Assembly (NCBI RefSeq): GCF_009389715.1
Contig: NW_024067841.1
Coordinates: forward strand, 1-64,000
Reading direction: 5' to 3'
Source: Phoenix dactylifera
Lineage: Eukaryota; Streptophyta; Magnoliopsida; Arecales; Arecaceae
Length of the DNA stretch: 64,000 nucleotides
Positions within the stretch are counted from its first letter, which is position 1. Each line of letters begins with the position of its first letter. A model generated the notes under the pieces. It was not told the origin of the DNA. It ran no database searches and saw only the letters and a list, made by a program, of their open reading frames with translations. The translations under genes were made by a program, and so were the position numbers. This document shows positions 23,067 to 34,905 of the stretch, one piece after another.

Positions 23067-23448
23067 TCATTTATCCCCAAACAGGTAGCCAAGAGACGAG
23101 CTTCCACCAGGAGCTGAGAGGACCTTGGTGGAGGGCCGACCCTGGAAAAGAATATGAGAACTTTGTGCTATCACATATTAAGGAACTACGGAAATAGAGA
23201 AGCATAAGGGATGTAATACTACTCACAGTGATGAAGTTCCCTGAGTTCTGGCCTTGCGCTCTGTGGTAGTTGTTGGAGACAGGTTTTTCTGGTTGAGTCT
23301 CTTGGGTTGCTGCTTTGCTCTTGCTACCTTCATCAGATGGAGGCTCGGTAGCCTTGGTAGATCCAGGGGGCGAGATTGCCGGCTCATCCGATTCAAAGAG
23401 GTAACCCAGAGAGCTCTTTCCACCCCCGAAGCTCCCACCTCTACTCAT
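23067..23448 (-). CDS. SP1L: SPIRAL1-like microtubule-associated protein
   Basis: SPIRAL1 proteins are small plant-specific proteins that bind cortical microtubules and control anisotropic cell growth. Two exons on the minus strand: 23448-23227 and 23141-23067, intron GT..AG, giving 98 aa. The family's two conserved ends are present: N-terminal SRGGSFGGGKSSLGYLF and C-terminal GRPSTKVLSAPGGSSSLGYL ending FGDK. The middle is the usual variable proline/serine/lysine-rich linker plus the conserved NNYHRAQGQNSGNFIT. Length fits the family (about 100-120 aa). The start is the only ATG before the conserved SRGG. A TATA box sits about 80 bp upstream. It looks intact. Which SP1L paralogue it is cannot be told here. 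Confidence 0.93.
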
Positions 23449-23529
23449 CTTGTAGCACTCTGTGAGATGGATGAGTCTATTTATTCTGGGTCTTCCCGGC
23501 GCTGCTGAGAAGGTGGCATAGATTCACGG

Positions 23530-23537
23530 TATTTATA
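23530..23537 (-). promoter_or_regulatory. TATA box of the SPIRAL1-like gene
   Basis: TATAAATA on the minus strand, 82 bp before the ATG, predicting a 5' UTR of about 50 bp. A GA dinucleotide repeat (23561-23581) lies just upstream. Confidence 0.6.
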
Positions 23538-23584
23538 GAAGACCGGAGGGATGGGAAGGAAAGAGAGAGAGAGAGAGAGAGATA

Positions 23585-25356
23585 CCTCATGCTAGAATGC
23601 ATGCGGATCATGACATGCAAAATATCCATTTTTTATTCCTCATTGTTACTTTCTCCACTGCAGTACATCTCGTATCCTAAACCTTCTGAGTTAAAACTTC
23701 TGGTGTTAAGGGACTTGGGATCAAATGGAAGCTATGCTCAGTTGCTCACGATACATTATATGCAGAACTAATGATTCATTCGAGCTGCATTAGTAAGCCA
23801 TGCATCAATAGACAAAGCCTATTAGCAAGTATACAAGATCAAATTTGAAATGCACTTTGACTGAATTAAGCAAAGAGTATATATGTTCAATGGTTGCGAG
23901 TCCATGGACTGGTGAGATGTTTGCAATTAGAATTTTTGCACTCAAATTCTTAGTGTATGAGAATTGTTAAATGTGCTCTCATTTATATGATTTGCACGTG
24001 TGGTTGTGCATATATATTTGTCAACCCATAAACAATTTTGTTGCAAGTTGAATATTAGTTATACTACACCCATAGAATACGCGACTTCTGCATCCCAATT
24101 CATACTAATGCGTTATACTGCTCCCACTCTCAAATTTTCTTGTGAAAGCCTAAACATGATGCATGAAGCCTAAACATGTACGTGCAAGTCATGCATATTG
24201 AATGTGTTAAACAGGATTCGTTTCGCTACCTTGGTCGAATTTGAACACCTTCTACGCGAACTTACATCTTAATTATGAGCACCAATTTTATTCTAATAAA
24301 AGAAAAGAGAGAAAAGACTCCATTCAATGCATGCTTGCACAAACCTCATGCCTAGAGTCCACATACATGTTATGCTTATCTTGATTCTTCAGCTTGCCAA
24401 GGGAAACATTTTGGTTAGATGTCAGTGTCTGATGGGATCGCTGGGCCTCTAGGAGAAGACATCCACTGTGCTCTTGATGGAGCTCAACTCCAATGACAGC
24501 TTTTCTTGCACACCCAATTGATAACTATTTATGCTATTTAATCTTTGAATTTGGAACTTCCTATGTATACTTTAGGCTAAGTAACCACCCAACTAAATTT
24601 TTTTCAGAGTATTACATCAAATAAAATATTCATGATCATCGGAGGAGCTTTAAGAAACAAGAAAGGCATCTTAAGGACCATAACGGGCCCTCACCACATA
24701 GGGTTCTTTGGACATGACTGACCTAAAGTAACAGCTCGGCCCCCTCTTGGCCATAGAATTTAGGCGAAGCTGAAAATGGCTGCAGCTGGAGAATGGTGGA
24801 TTGGGTAGGGCGCCCCGTTCCGTCTGAATAAGGTGGGTTTCGTGGTCCAACTTTTGTTATGAAAAGACATAACCTTGCTCCTTCAAAAAGAAAAGGCATT
24901 ACTGCGGGAAGGGTGTGGCGCTGTGAGGTGGCTATCTATAGGATTTTCAACTGTTGCGGACTTTGCCAAAGTATTTGCCAACTTTTGGCTGGTTCTTCAG
25001 ACTAATGATGATGATAATGCTGATTACGATATAACAACAACAACAACAACAACCATTATAATAATAATGACAGTAAAAGTAATAAAATTAGAAGACTTAT
25101 GCCTTGTGTTACCTCTAGATGTATGGCAGGCTCACACATTTGAGCTCTGATGATACCACGTTTGGAGCAGTGGAAAGCATCTAATATTTCTATAATTGAC
25201 ATGGTGGAAAAGAGTGGTACTATGGTAGATGCAGTATAACATCATAATATTGTTTTATTCGATCAGTTCTTCTTACTTACAAGATGAGCCATTACATGGC
25301 TTTATATGGTTACACAGTGAGTCTCAATATACCTCTTACATAATGTACTTATATCT
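23585..25356. other. Intergenic stretch, probable LTR scrap at its right end
   Basis: No gene recognised. At 25145-25160 the plus strand reads GAGCTCTGATGATACCA, resembling the complement of an initiator-Met primer-binding site, followed by LTR-like sequence to about 25350; a short minus-strand LTR fragment is possible. An (ACA)n run lies near 25036. Confidence 0.35.
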
Positions 25357-26049
25357 AAGGGCCCATTAGATTAGAAATAATCTAGCATGAAAAAATAAAT
25401 TCCATATCATATTACTATATTTGGTACAAAAAATGGATGAGAGAGATGGTAGAATAAATAGTAGGTCCTATGCTTATTTTCTTAAGAGACAAGATAAAAC
25501 AAATACTACTAAGGGGTGGAATTTATTTTTCTATATTGGATTACTGAGTGAAAGTAATTTTGAAAATATCTTTTCTTGATGGAAATACCATCACATATAT
25601 TATAATCATGCTACATTAATTATATTACACAATTAATATTAATTGTATCAATGTTATATTAATATTATATATGTCTATTATAATATTTACAAATAATAAT
25701 ATATTTAATATATTAATATATTTATTTATAAATATTAACTATGAATAAATGATTAAAAAATATGAGTTATCAATAAATCTAACGTAGGATTTATTGATAA
25801 GTATTATATTTATTTATATACCAAAACATGGTAAAACTTATTTAAATAATAAATATATTTTCTAATATATGCATAGTTAATTTAAAAATATTTATCAATA
25901 TTCAAAATAACCAATATTGATAGCATTTATGTAAGCATGCCAAGAATGGCCAACAAATGAACTAAGAAAAAATATTATTATTTGAATTGTTTATTCAAGA
26001 GTATTGTTGAAAATTTGGCAGTATTCTATACAAGATTATATATAACCAA
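25357..26049. other. AT-rich stretch, possible MITE remnant beside the LINE
   Basis: Starts TAAGGGCCCATTAGATTAG, a MITE-like terminus, and runs AT-rich to the LINE insertion; sequence after the LINE (27989-28080) may be its other part. The partner terminus is not clear. Confidence 0.3.
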
Positions 26050-26065
26050 ACAATGTAATCTTTTT

Positions 26066-27972
26066 TTTTTTTTGCTGAAAACGGGTACTTCATACAGAAT
26101 GGGTACGAATACACCCAATAAAGTCAAAATACAATACCTCACGGAGTGCCAATGGCAGCTCCGTCTCCCCCCGAACCAGAGGGCATACCCCGAGTGGTGG
26201 GCCACATGGCCAGCCACCCAATCGGCTGCCCCCATTGGCCTCCCTAAATACATGTTTGGCCAAAATGGCCCCTCCTCACTCATCATCACAATATCGCGAA
26301 TCAAGGATGGTCTGTGCTCTCACCCCCCAATCCCCTCTGAATCCATCGGACAACAGTGGCCGAGTCACCCTCCAAAATAATCGAGCTGGCCCGTAGTACT
26401 ATCCGCGCATGTCGAAGGCCTGCCCAGGCTGCATGCAGCTCTGCTCCCGGCACCGATGTATCAAACAATTGACAGCCACCTGCGGCCACTACCCTGGAAT
26501 GCGGGCCTCGTAAGACAAAGCCCGCACCGCCTCGCGTGCCGCCATCCAGAACCGACCCATCGAAGTTGACCTTGAGGAAGCTCAGGGGTGGGGGCTCCCA
26601 GGTGAAAAACACCAACTGAGAGGCTGCCGAAGCAGGGGGGAACCCCAGTGTCCCGAGCTGTTAAAGGTCTATCTGTATGAGGGACGGGTCTGAACTCCGA
26701 GGCCTGTGCTCGAGCGAGCTCTGCCACAAACCTCGTGACACCCTGCGCTCACCAAGGGTGCGGGCATTCCTTGCCAGCTAGATCTGAAGTGCTGTGCAAG
26801 TAGCTCTAATGCCCTCCTCGCGGGTTCGTAAACTGGCTAACCACTGCCGTATCACCCTGAGAAACTGTAGCCGCTCACTCCGGGCCCCCCGCGGGATCCC
26901 AGCCCACTGCCATGTCGACCTCGCCCATGTACACTGGAAGAGCACGTGGTCCGCTGACTCCTCAGCTCCACACGTCCCGCACTCAGCTGGGACCCCCCAA
27001 ACCTCGCCTGCTCAGCTCTACTCTCATAGGAAGTCGGTTCCAGAACACCTTCCATAGAAAGAGAGCGACCCTCGGGTGAAGTCCGGACCTCCAAATCCAA
27101 GTGCAGTCCGGCCCCGGCTCGTGCCCTGGCTGAATGGCGTGCATGAGGTCTCCCTACCTGACACTGGCCTGGCTCGAGGTGCCCCACACCCTGACATCTG
27201 GCCCCCCGCATCCTGGTAACGGGAGGGATCGGATCCTCGCAGCTAGGTGTACCCCGAACAATAGCCTGAGTCTGGCCTCATCCCATACTGCCCCTCCTGG
27301 TGCAAGGAGGTCGCACACCCGTAACCCCTCAACTGCCTCTGTGTCAAACATAGTTGGCCAACAGCTCAAGGCCAAGCTAGGAGTCCACCATAAGTCGCTA
27401 GTCACATCAATACTCCGGCCGTCGCCAATCAGAACCCTGATGTGTGCCGATACTGACGGCAGGTATCTCTCGATCTCACACCACATGAAGGAGACTCGGC
27501 GACCCCGCTGTGCCACCCCTGAAGCCCCTCGGCCATATCTGGCTGTCATCACCTGACTCCAGAGGCCGTGTGGCTCTAATATGAACCGAGCTGCATGCCG
27601 AGCAATGAATATCTCGCGCCACTCAATAAGGGACTGCACTCCCAGACCACCCTCACTGGTGGGCCGGCAAACCTGCTCCCAAGCGACCAGGTGCACTCCG
27701 TGACCTCCACCGTATGACCCCCACAGGAAATTCCGAAGAAGGCGCTCGATCCTTAACAGGATCGTCTTGGGAACCACTGTGTTGGCCATGAGATACACCA
27801 GTAGAGATCCCAGCACTGCCCTGACCAGTGTCCACTCTCCCCATCATGGATAATAAGAACGCCCTCCATCCCTCCAGCCTGCTCTGGACTCGCTGCACCA
27901 AACCGGAGCACTCTGCCACCCGTAGCCTCCGGCCCAGTAATAGGCACGCCTAGGTAGGGTCATTTTTCAGCA
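26066..27972 (-). mobile_element. 5'-truncated LINE (L1-type) with RNase H domain
   Basis: Minus strand, from 27972 leftwards: the end of the reverse transcriptase (GVPITGPEATGGRVLRFGA, then VVPKTILLRIERLLRNFLWG), a connection region, a zinc-knuckle-like part, and RNase H (VNFDGSV, GAELHAAW, LEGDSATVV, and AADWVA in another frame). A poly-A tail follows (plus-strand T run 26061-26073). The flanks share ACAATGTAATCTTTTT (26050-26065 and 27973-27988), a target duplication of about 16 bp. It is truncated at the 5' side and carries at least two frameshifts (between the RT end and the connection region, and near 26305 inside RNase H), so it is dead. GC-rich codon use stands out from the AT-rich surroundings. 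Confidence 0.9.
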
Positions 27973-28819
27973 ACAATGTAATCTTTTTCTCGTGTCATTT
28001 TTCAGCATAGTTTTTTCACCAACCAAATATAATTTTTTTTCCCTGCAATCATTTTTTCAAATAAAAAAATCCTACAAATTGTCATATTATCCATAATTAG
28101 TACTCCAAAAAGATAATAATTAGAACTTACATTAAACCCTGTGAGACACTTCTTAGAAACACTAAAGATACATCATGAGTACTAGCATTAAATTATTCAT
28201 AGACTCTAGGAGACACTTGTAGAAACTCTAAAAGATATGTCTACTTGGCAACTTCAAAGGTACCCAATAATATTATTCACTTTATTAAATGGCTCAACTC
28301 ATATGACTCCTACCTGCCATGATACTTGACTAGAATTATTGACTATTGACTCTTTGACCATGCTGCATAGGATGCCTTGTAGGATGACATGTATGTTGAC
28401 TCAACTGAGTTAAAAAAATAATTTGGTTTATTATCCAACATCACCACTTAATTCAAGTTTTCTTCCATCATTCATTGCTGTAGCTTTTTGAAGATACTAG
28501 ACACGAGGGACTTGGAAATGTTTGTTCTCCGGTCACTCCCACTTTTGTATGTAACAACATTTAGAGCATCTCCATAGATGCGAAGGGCTGTCTACATTTG
28601 CTTCCATGGCACCTTCACAAGCCCACGCTAATTATTTTGCCTTTCTGTGCATTGCAAACCAACGCTTTTATATTCCTTGAACTTTGTTTGTTCAGGACAG
28701 GTCGCCGGCGATTTCATCAAAGTTACCACAGAGAACGCAAGCATAAGGATGCTGCCAATCGCTCCAGCACCAAACCTTTGAGGATGGGAAGTTTGGACAG
28801 CCATAGTCACCCAACCTAG

Positions 28820-29622
28820 AAGGTCCTTGGCGGCCAGATGTTCTGCATGGAATCATGGATAGCTTTTTCTTGTAGGTCATACATTTTCTTAAACTGTGGA
28901 GCCATGGAAAGGTGCAATTTTAGGTATGTTGTAAGTGTGAGGCAACATGTCATGTATGGTAGGTCTCAAGATTTATGTACGAGTGTACGACAAAGTTAAT
29001 CACCACCCCATGGAGCCATCATGACACCATCACACCACCTTACATTAAACATCCATACATCGACATTGGACATGAATGAGCTATTATGATGTTTAAACCA
29101 TCACAGAGAAGATATGGAATCAAAATCCACCTACTTTTATTGCTTCTGCGGTAATGGGACTTCATCAGAGACCTTCGGAAACCTAACTCCGAACAAAGAA
29201 AAATTCTTTTTGCGAACCAAATGAATTCTAATAGGCACCAACATATGGAAGATCTTTGGCGGCTAGATGTTCAACATGGAATCAATGGATAGCTTCTTTT
29301 TTTTTCTTGTAGGTCCCACATATTCTTAAACTGCAGAGCGATGGAAAGGAGCAATTTTAGGTATGTTGCAAGTGTGAAATAACATGTCATGTATGGTAGA
29401 TCTCAAGATTTACGTACGGCAAAGTTAATCACCACCCCATGGAGCCATCACGGCACCATCACACCACCTTATATTAAACATCCATTCATCAAAATTTGAC
29501 ATGAATGAGCTATTGGGATGTTTAAACCATCACAGAGAAGATATGGAATCAAAATTCCACCTACTTTTATTGCTTCTGCGGGAATGGGACTTGAACCGAG
29601 ACCTCTGGAACCTAACTCCGAA
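28820..29622. repeat. Direct duplication, two copies of about 370 bp
   Basis: Copy 1 is about 28822-29195 and copy 2 about 29249-29620, offset about 427 bp. Shared blocks include GGCGGCCAGATGTTC-like sequence, CATGTCATGTATGGTAG and GAGAAGATATGGAATCAAAA. No gene is visible. The end of copy 2 on the minus strand contains GGTTCAAGTCC, which resembles a pol III B box, but no clear A box was found. Confidence 0.75.
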
Positions 29623-32600
29623 TGACTTCACCAACCCTGCAGTTGTCCCAATCGTGAAATTGATCGACTGCACTTGGCCTCTAGAAGGCAGCAGGGAACC
29701 ACCACCTTTCCCTCTTAGCCTTTTATCTCCTCTCTTACCTTTCCCTAACAAACCGTGAAGTCGATCGGGCCTCGGTCTCACCTTCGTCAATGAGCGGCCA
29801 GCAAAGGAACCGCTTGATTAAATTCCATCACCTTTTGTGATGTTATTGTTGCATGCAGGGGCGGCTCAATACATTCTGGGGCCTAAGGCGAATCCAATGA
29901 ACGAGACCTCTTTTTTAATAATAATTTTTTAATAAATATAAAATACTTAAAAAAATTATATAAAAATAGATAGCTATCAAGTACATTATTTCAACAAAGA
30001 TACATGAATCTAATAAATATAGACAAGAAGCCTTTTCAATTTAATATAATTCTTGAATGGAAACACATAAAAGTAATTACTTTAAATGAAGGGCCATGAA
30101 ACTAATTAAATACTGAGATAATGCTTGGCAATACTATTTACCATGAAAAGGTCATCCCATGGCACTTCATGGTCAAAGTAAAGAAAAGAATTTGTCCAAA
30201 GGAACCTCTCTACAAAGAGAAAGTAGGGGTCATTATGGAAATTCACCCCATCCCACCATCTCCCCTTCAAGTGAGTACCCAAGCGGCAACTGCAACATCA
30301 CAGCACAGCAGCCATTCAACCCCCTCCCTCCTTTTCTCTCTCTACCACCCAAGAGGGGAGAAGAAACCGAGAGGAGAAAACTAAAGAATCTCCACCCTCC
30401 AAGAAGTCCATCTCCAATCCCCCTATCTTTCTTCCGGATGGCCCAGCTGGATCAGGAGTAATGTGAGGGAAGGAAAACCAAGACCAAAACCAAAAAAGAG
30501 AAGGGATGAAAGATAAGAGTGCTTCAGGCGTCTATCAAGCCAACCAAATCCCTCCTCTCTCTCTCTCTCTCCCCACCCAAAACAAAACTATTGTCCCCAA
30601 CTTCCCAAATTGCCCCTCTGCAGGCCAGGAAACTCTCCACCTCCCTTCCATCAAGGGGGAAGACTCGTAGCCAGCTCCAGATCCCATTTTATATGGGCTT
30701 TTGCTTCCTTTTGGTCAGCTTCCCGAGGGCCTTCCATTGGCCTGGGGCCTTAGACGACCCCCTCGATCGCCTAGGGCTCGAGCCGGCGCTGGTTGCATGG
30801 CAATATGATATTTTCTTATCTGAATGTTTTATTCTCTAAAGTATGGTTGCAACAATTTTTGCAATCCTCTTCCATTTTCCCATGCTAACCTAAGAGTTAA
30901 TAGTGATATGATATTTTCTTATCTGAACTGTGCCATTTTCTCATCGGTTGAGAAGAACGAAGCCGAAATTAAAAGTTGGTGACTTTACTAGAAATGCATG
31001 TCCGAATGTTATATCTAGCTGGATAGAGATTTAACTGACATTGTAAGGTGAGGATGCTGTTGAATGAATGCTAGAATGCCTCATGCATTGAATTTTTTTT
31101 CGTACAGTTCATATATATATAAAGCAAGAACACATGAAACAAAAGGAACTGGATCGATTAACATTCTAGGAAATGGATTCATGATATGTTAAATGATAGT
31201 TACTTCAGATTTGCGATTTTCTTGTCTTCGTAAAGTGTAAGCTATTTGATCATTTATTTTCATTTAATATATTTTTAAGTGTGTTTTTTGGAAAACCTAT
31301 TTATGCTATAATGCTGATGCAAATATGATATATTTTCTCCATGTATTGATATATAGATTCATTCTCGCCTATGATCATTCAATGTGCTCCATTTAATAGC
31401 ACAGGACATTTCAAGTTGAGTGTTTCTTTTGCAATTTGTACATTGCTGCCTACCTTTTACATCGTAAATGCATAGTTGTCAATTGTCATATAATGTGGAA
31501 GATTGTGGTGCGACATATATAGCTCCAAATTATGTATATTAAAGATATGATTTTATAGATGCGTTATGTCCTCAAATAATGCCATTCATTCATATAAAAT
31601 CACTCTAAACTAATAATAGTTCTATTCTATTTGGACTGAGTAGTAGCATGTAGATATAGTGTTGGAAGAAAGGATTGGGCTCGCCTACGCACGACCCAAG
31701 TGAGACCCAACTTGGGCGAGGCAAAAATAACCGATTTATGATCAATAAGCTACATATTTTTAATTTTTTTCACTCAATCGCTCTATTGGCAGAGTCCATT
31801 TTCCGATCACATTCTTTAAAGTTAGCAATTCGGCGACTTGTATTATTATTACAAGCAATTTGGCATTTTTGATGAGTTTCTTGATTGCCAGAAGAGGGTA
31901 ATATTACCACAACATAGTAATAGTTCCATACAGTATCTATATCAGTTAATGAACCTTTGGTTGAAACTAACCTAGCTCTTTCACCCAAAACGGATCGAAG
32001 TGAGCTGAGCATTGACAGTTGTAGAGATGGGAAAGCAGAAAGAAAACAAAGAAAAAAGAATGAATAAAAGCTAAGACTAACATCTTAAAATCATCTAGCA
32101 ATCGACATTAAACAACCACAAAACTTTCAGCTGAAACGCTAAATATCCCAGAGAAGAGATAACTAACAGAGGAATATCTGCAAGTATAGAGATAATTCTG
32201 ATTGATCTAGATCTAATCATGTGTCATCATACCTCAAACCTCTGATTGATCGCAGCAATGTAGAACAATATCTGCTTCACCAGTGTACTTGGGCCCATCA
32301 TGGCCCCTGCATCAGGATCAAGAGGAAAGTGAGACAATTTGAGGAGATGATAAGGAGGAACTGGAATAAGACGGGAGGGGGAATGAGGAGATCTCCGTTT
32401 CTCTAATGGAATTTTTTCTATTCTATACAAAAACGGTAGGCTTATAACGAGCGGACAACATCACTAACATTACCCATGATAAGGCTGCTAGCCAGCCAGT
32501 GTGATAAGACGAATCGGATTGGGCTTTTTCCAATGTTTTTCTAAATAAAGGACAAAAAAATTCTGACAGATGTCCACCTTTGACCTTGCAGCCTGCCTGC

Positions 32601-32777
32601 GTTCGTACATGTATGCTGCTTTCTTGGCATTAGACAGGTGTAAGCTATATTATGCATACTAAACATCAAGAAATTCTTCCCTCAATGCAGATGGTATATG
32701 CTTTTACTTTCACATACATACCACATACCTCAACAACTTGAGTCTAATTTTTTCTAGTTCATCGCATGATTGCTAAT
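29623..32777. other. Intergenic stretch with weak exon-like traces
   Basis: No gene is supported. CT-rich patches lie at 30250-30670. On the minus strand, 32299-32232 could be a first coding exon (starting MMGPSTLVKQILFYIAAI, ending before GTATGATG), but no matching downstream exon was found and I do not recognise the protein. Confidence 0.3.
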
Positions 32778-34051
32778 TGTTGCTGGAAATTGGACCCGGG
32801 GGCCGCCGCGAAGCCGGGGAAGGAGGGGCTCCGCCGCAGGATGGTGGTCGGCGGTGCGCCGGCTGGCCGCGTCCTCCTGGAGGCTGTGGAGAGTGGGGTG
32901 AGCGGTGAAGAAGGCGTCCTGTCCCGTCCGGGGAGGAGGGGCTCCGCCGCAGGGACGGTGGTCGGCGGTGCGCCGGCTGGTGGCGTCCTCCTGGATGGTG
33001 CGAGTCCTGCAAGAAAAACCGGTGGCCGGGCTCCCCGGCGCCGGCCCTCCGATGCTTAAGTCAGAGGGGGCAAGTATGTGGAGAGAGCAGGGAAGAGAGT
33101 GTGTGGAGAAGACAGAGGAAATATTTGGACAAGATGAGGAGGATCAGTTTCCTCAATTGTGTCTGTGCTGTGTTCTCTCCTCCCGGTCTAGGAGGGTTCT
33201 CCTGGGGTCTCCCCCCTTCCCTTCTCCCAGGTTCCCTTTTATAGAAGGGGATTACGTTACCTGGGAGGTGGCAGGAGAATTTGTCCCTTTTCGTCATAAT
33301 TGGGCACGATTTGGCCCATTAATGGCGTAGTGGAGAACGGGACCGAATCAGACCGGAACCAGGGAGTTGTCACGGTCGATCGGACCTGTTGGAGTGGTTG
33401 AACCGCCGGCCGTGGTGGGCCTGGGGTCCGTGGATGGTAAGTGCATTTATTACCGAATGAACCGGCGGTCAGGGAGAGCCATACGCTTTGATGGTTCAGT
33501 GATCCGGAGATCGTCTTGAGCCGTGTTCATTAAATGACTGAGTGCATCAGAGACTTGGGGGGGTCTCGTGCATTAATGACAGGTCGTGCCGAATACCTGC
33601 GGAGATCTTATGCCTTGATGGCTTGGAGATAGCGGCAGGTTGAACATTTGGTTAAGGCATCGGCTCGGCGGGGGTGCCGAGCCAAGCTGGTCGCCCAATG
33701 GGGCGCCCTGTGGCGGGGTTGCTTCTAGTACTTCTGCTCGGCGCCCTTTGGGCGAGCGTCTTAGCGCTCTTTGGTTGGTTTCCTGGTCGGCGCTTTTTAG
33801 GCGAGCGCTTTCTCTGGTCGGCGTCCTCTGGTCGACTCTTTCTAGCCGAGCATCCCTACTTGGTCATTTTGGTTGGGCGCCTCTTCTTGGCGCTCTCTCT
33901 GGTCGGTGCTCTCTAGCCGAGCACCCTGCTGGTCGGCACTCTTCGGTCGAGCGCCTTTCCGGCCGGCGCCCTTTGGCCGAGCGCCTTTCTGGTCGGCGCC
34001 CTTTGGCCGAGCGCCTCCGTGGCGGTATGACTTGGGGTTTTTCCCCCAACA
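32778..34051 (-). repeat. 3' LTR of the deleted Tat element
   Basis: 1,274 bp, the same length as the partner LTR at 37569-38842 and about 99% similar by eye. It contains tandem runs of GGCGCCCTTTGGCCGAGCG-like units near 33690-34020. Confidence 0.92.
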
Positions 34052-34415
34052 CTTACCCCCCGACTTCCGAGTTCCAGTTGGGCTACCAGCTGGAGCGTAG
34101 GAAGTAGCTTCAGTTGGGTCATTATGGATTCCGAAAATCCTAATTTATTGCGCATTTTGAATTATCGAGCGCTTTGAAGTGCCTTTAATAGGCGGCGTCT
34201 CTCCTTTCCCGAAAAGTCTCATTATTGGGATACTTTTTGCGAGGCGTCCTCACGTCGTGGGCTCATGATGGGGGCCGCACGATCCAATGAGGCGCTTCGG
34301 TGTCCGAAGCGCTAGCCCTAATTAAATGCGTCGTTCTGTCTTTTGGACCGACACGCGTCGCCATCTCAAACAGGATACAGCATTTTTCTCGCTGATCTGG
34401 GCCGTTGGGGAGGTC

Positions 34416-34905
34416 TATTTAAACTCTCCCTGGCCCCTTGTCCTCTTTCTATTGCCTTCTGCTTCCAGCTTTCCTTCGTCTTCCTCAGACCGAAATTCCT
34501 TTTCTCCGGCATTTCCCTCAGGTCCCTCTTCTTTTTGATTTCTTTTTCTCGCAATGGGTTCTCTCCCTAGCGAAGTCGAGTCTCCACCATGAGCATCCTG
34601 GAGGTCGAAATGACCGAATAGTGGTTCTTCCCTCTTCACGGGTTCCGTTTCGAGCCCCGCCAGGCGAAGGGATCGGATAACCGATCCTCCGGTAGGCCGG
34701 ATCGGAGTGCACCTGGAATCACTCTGGGGCCGGCCTCGATTTCCTCTTCACGGCTTCGTGAATGAGTTGCTGACGGTATGCCAGTTGGTTCCGGCGCAAC
34801 TTACTCCGAATGCCTGGAGGACAGTGACGGGCTTCCTGTCACTGTGGTTTACTGCAGGGGATTCCGGCCTCTGTAAACGTTTTCCCGCGACTTTTTATCT
34901 TTAAG
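34416..34905 (+). CDS. Fragment of the antisense accessory ORF in the deleted Tat element
   Basis: On the plus strand, opposite to the element's own genes. A TATTTAAA box lies at 34416-34423, and further on the text LVPAQLTPNAWRTVTGFLSL (about 34785-34845) matches the Transposase_28-like block of the first Tat element (LVPNSWRALTVFQVL). Only a short, broken part of the ORF remains next to the internal deletion. Confidence 0.6.

Noticed and set aside
29530-29650. Possible tRNA or SINE because of GGTTCAAGTCC on the minus strand
   Set aside because: No convincing A box or cloverleaf at the right distance; noted only as a B-box-like motif.
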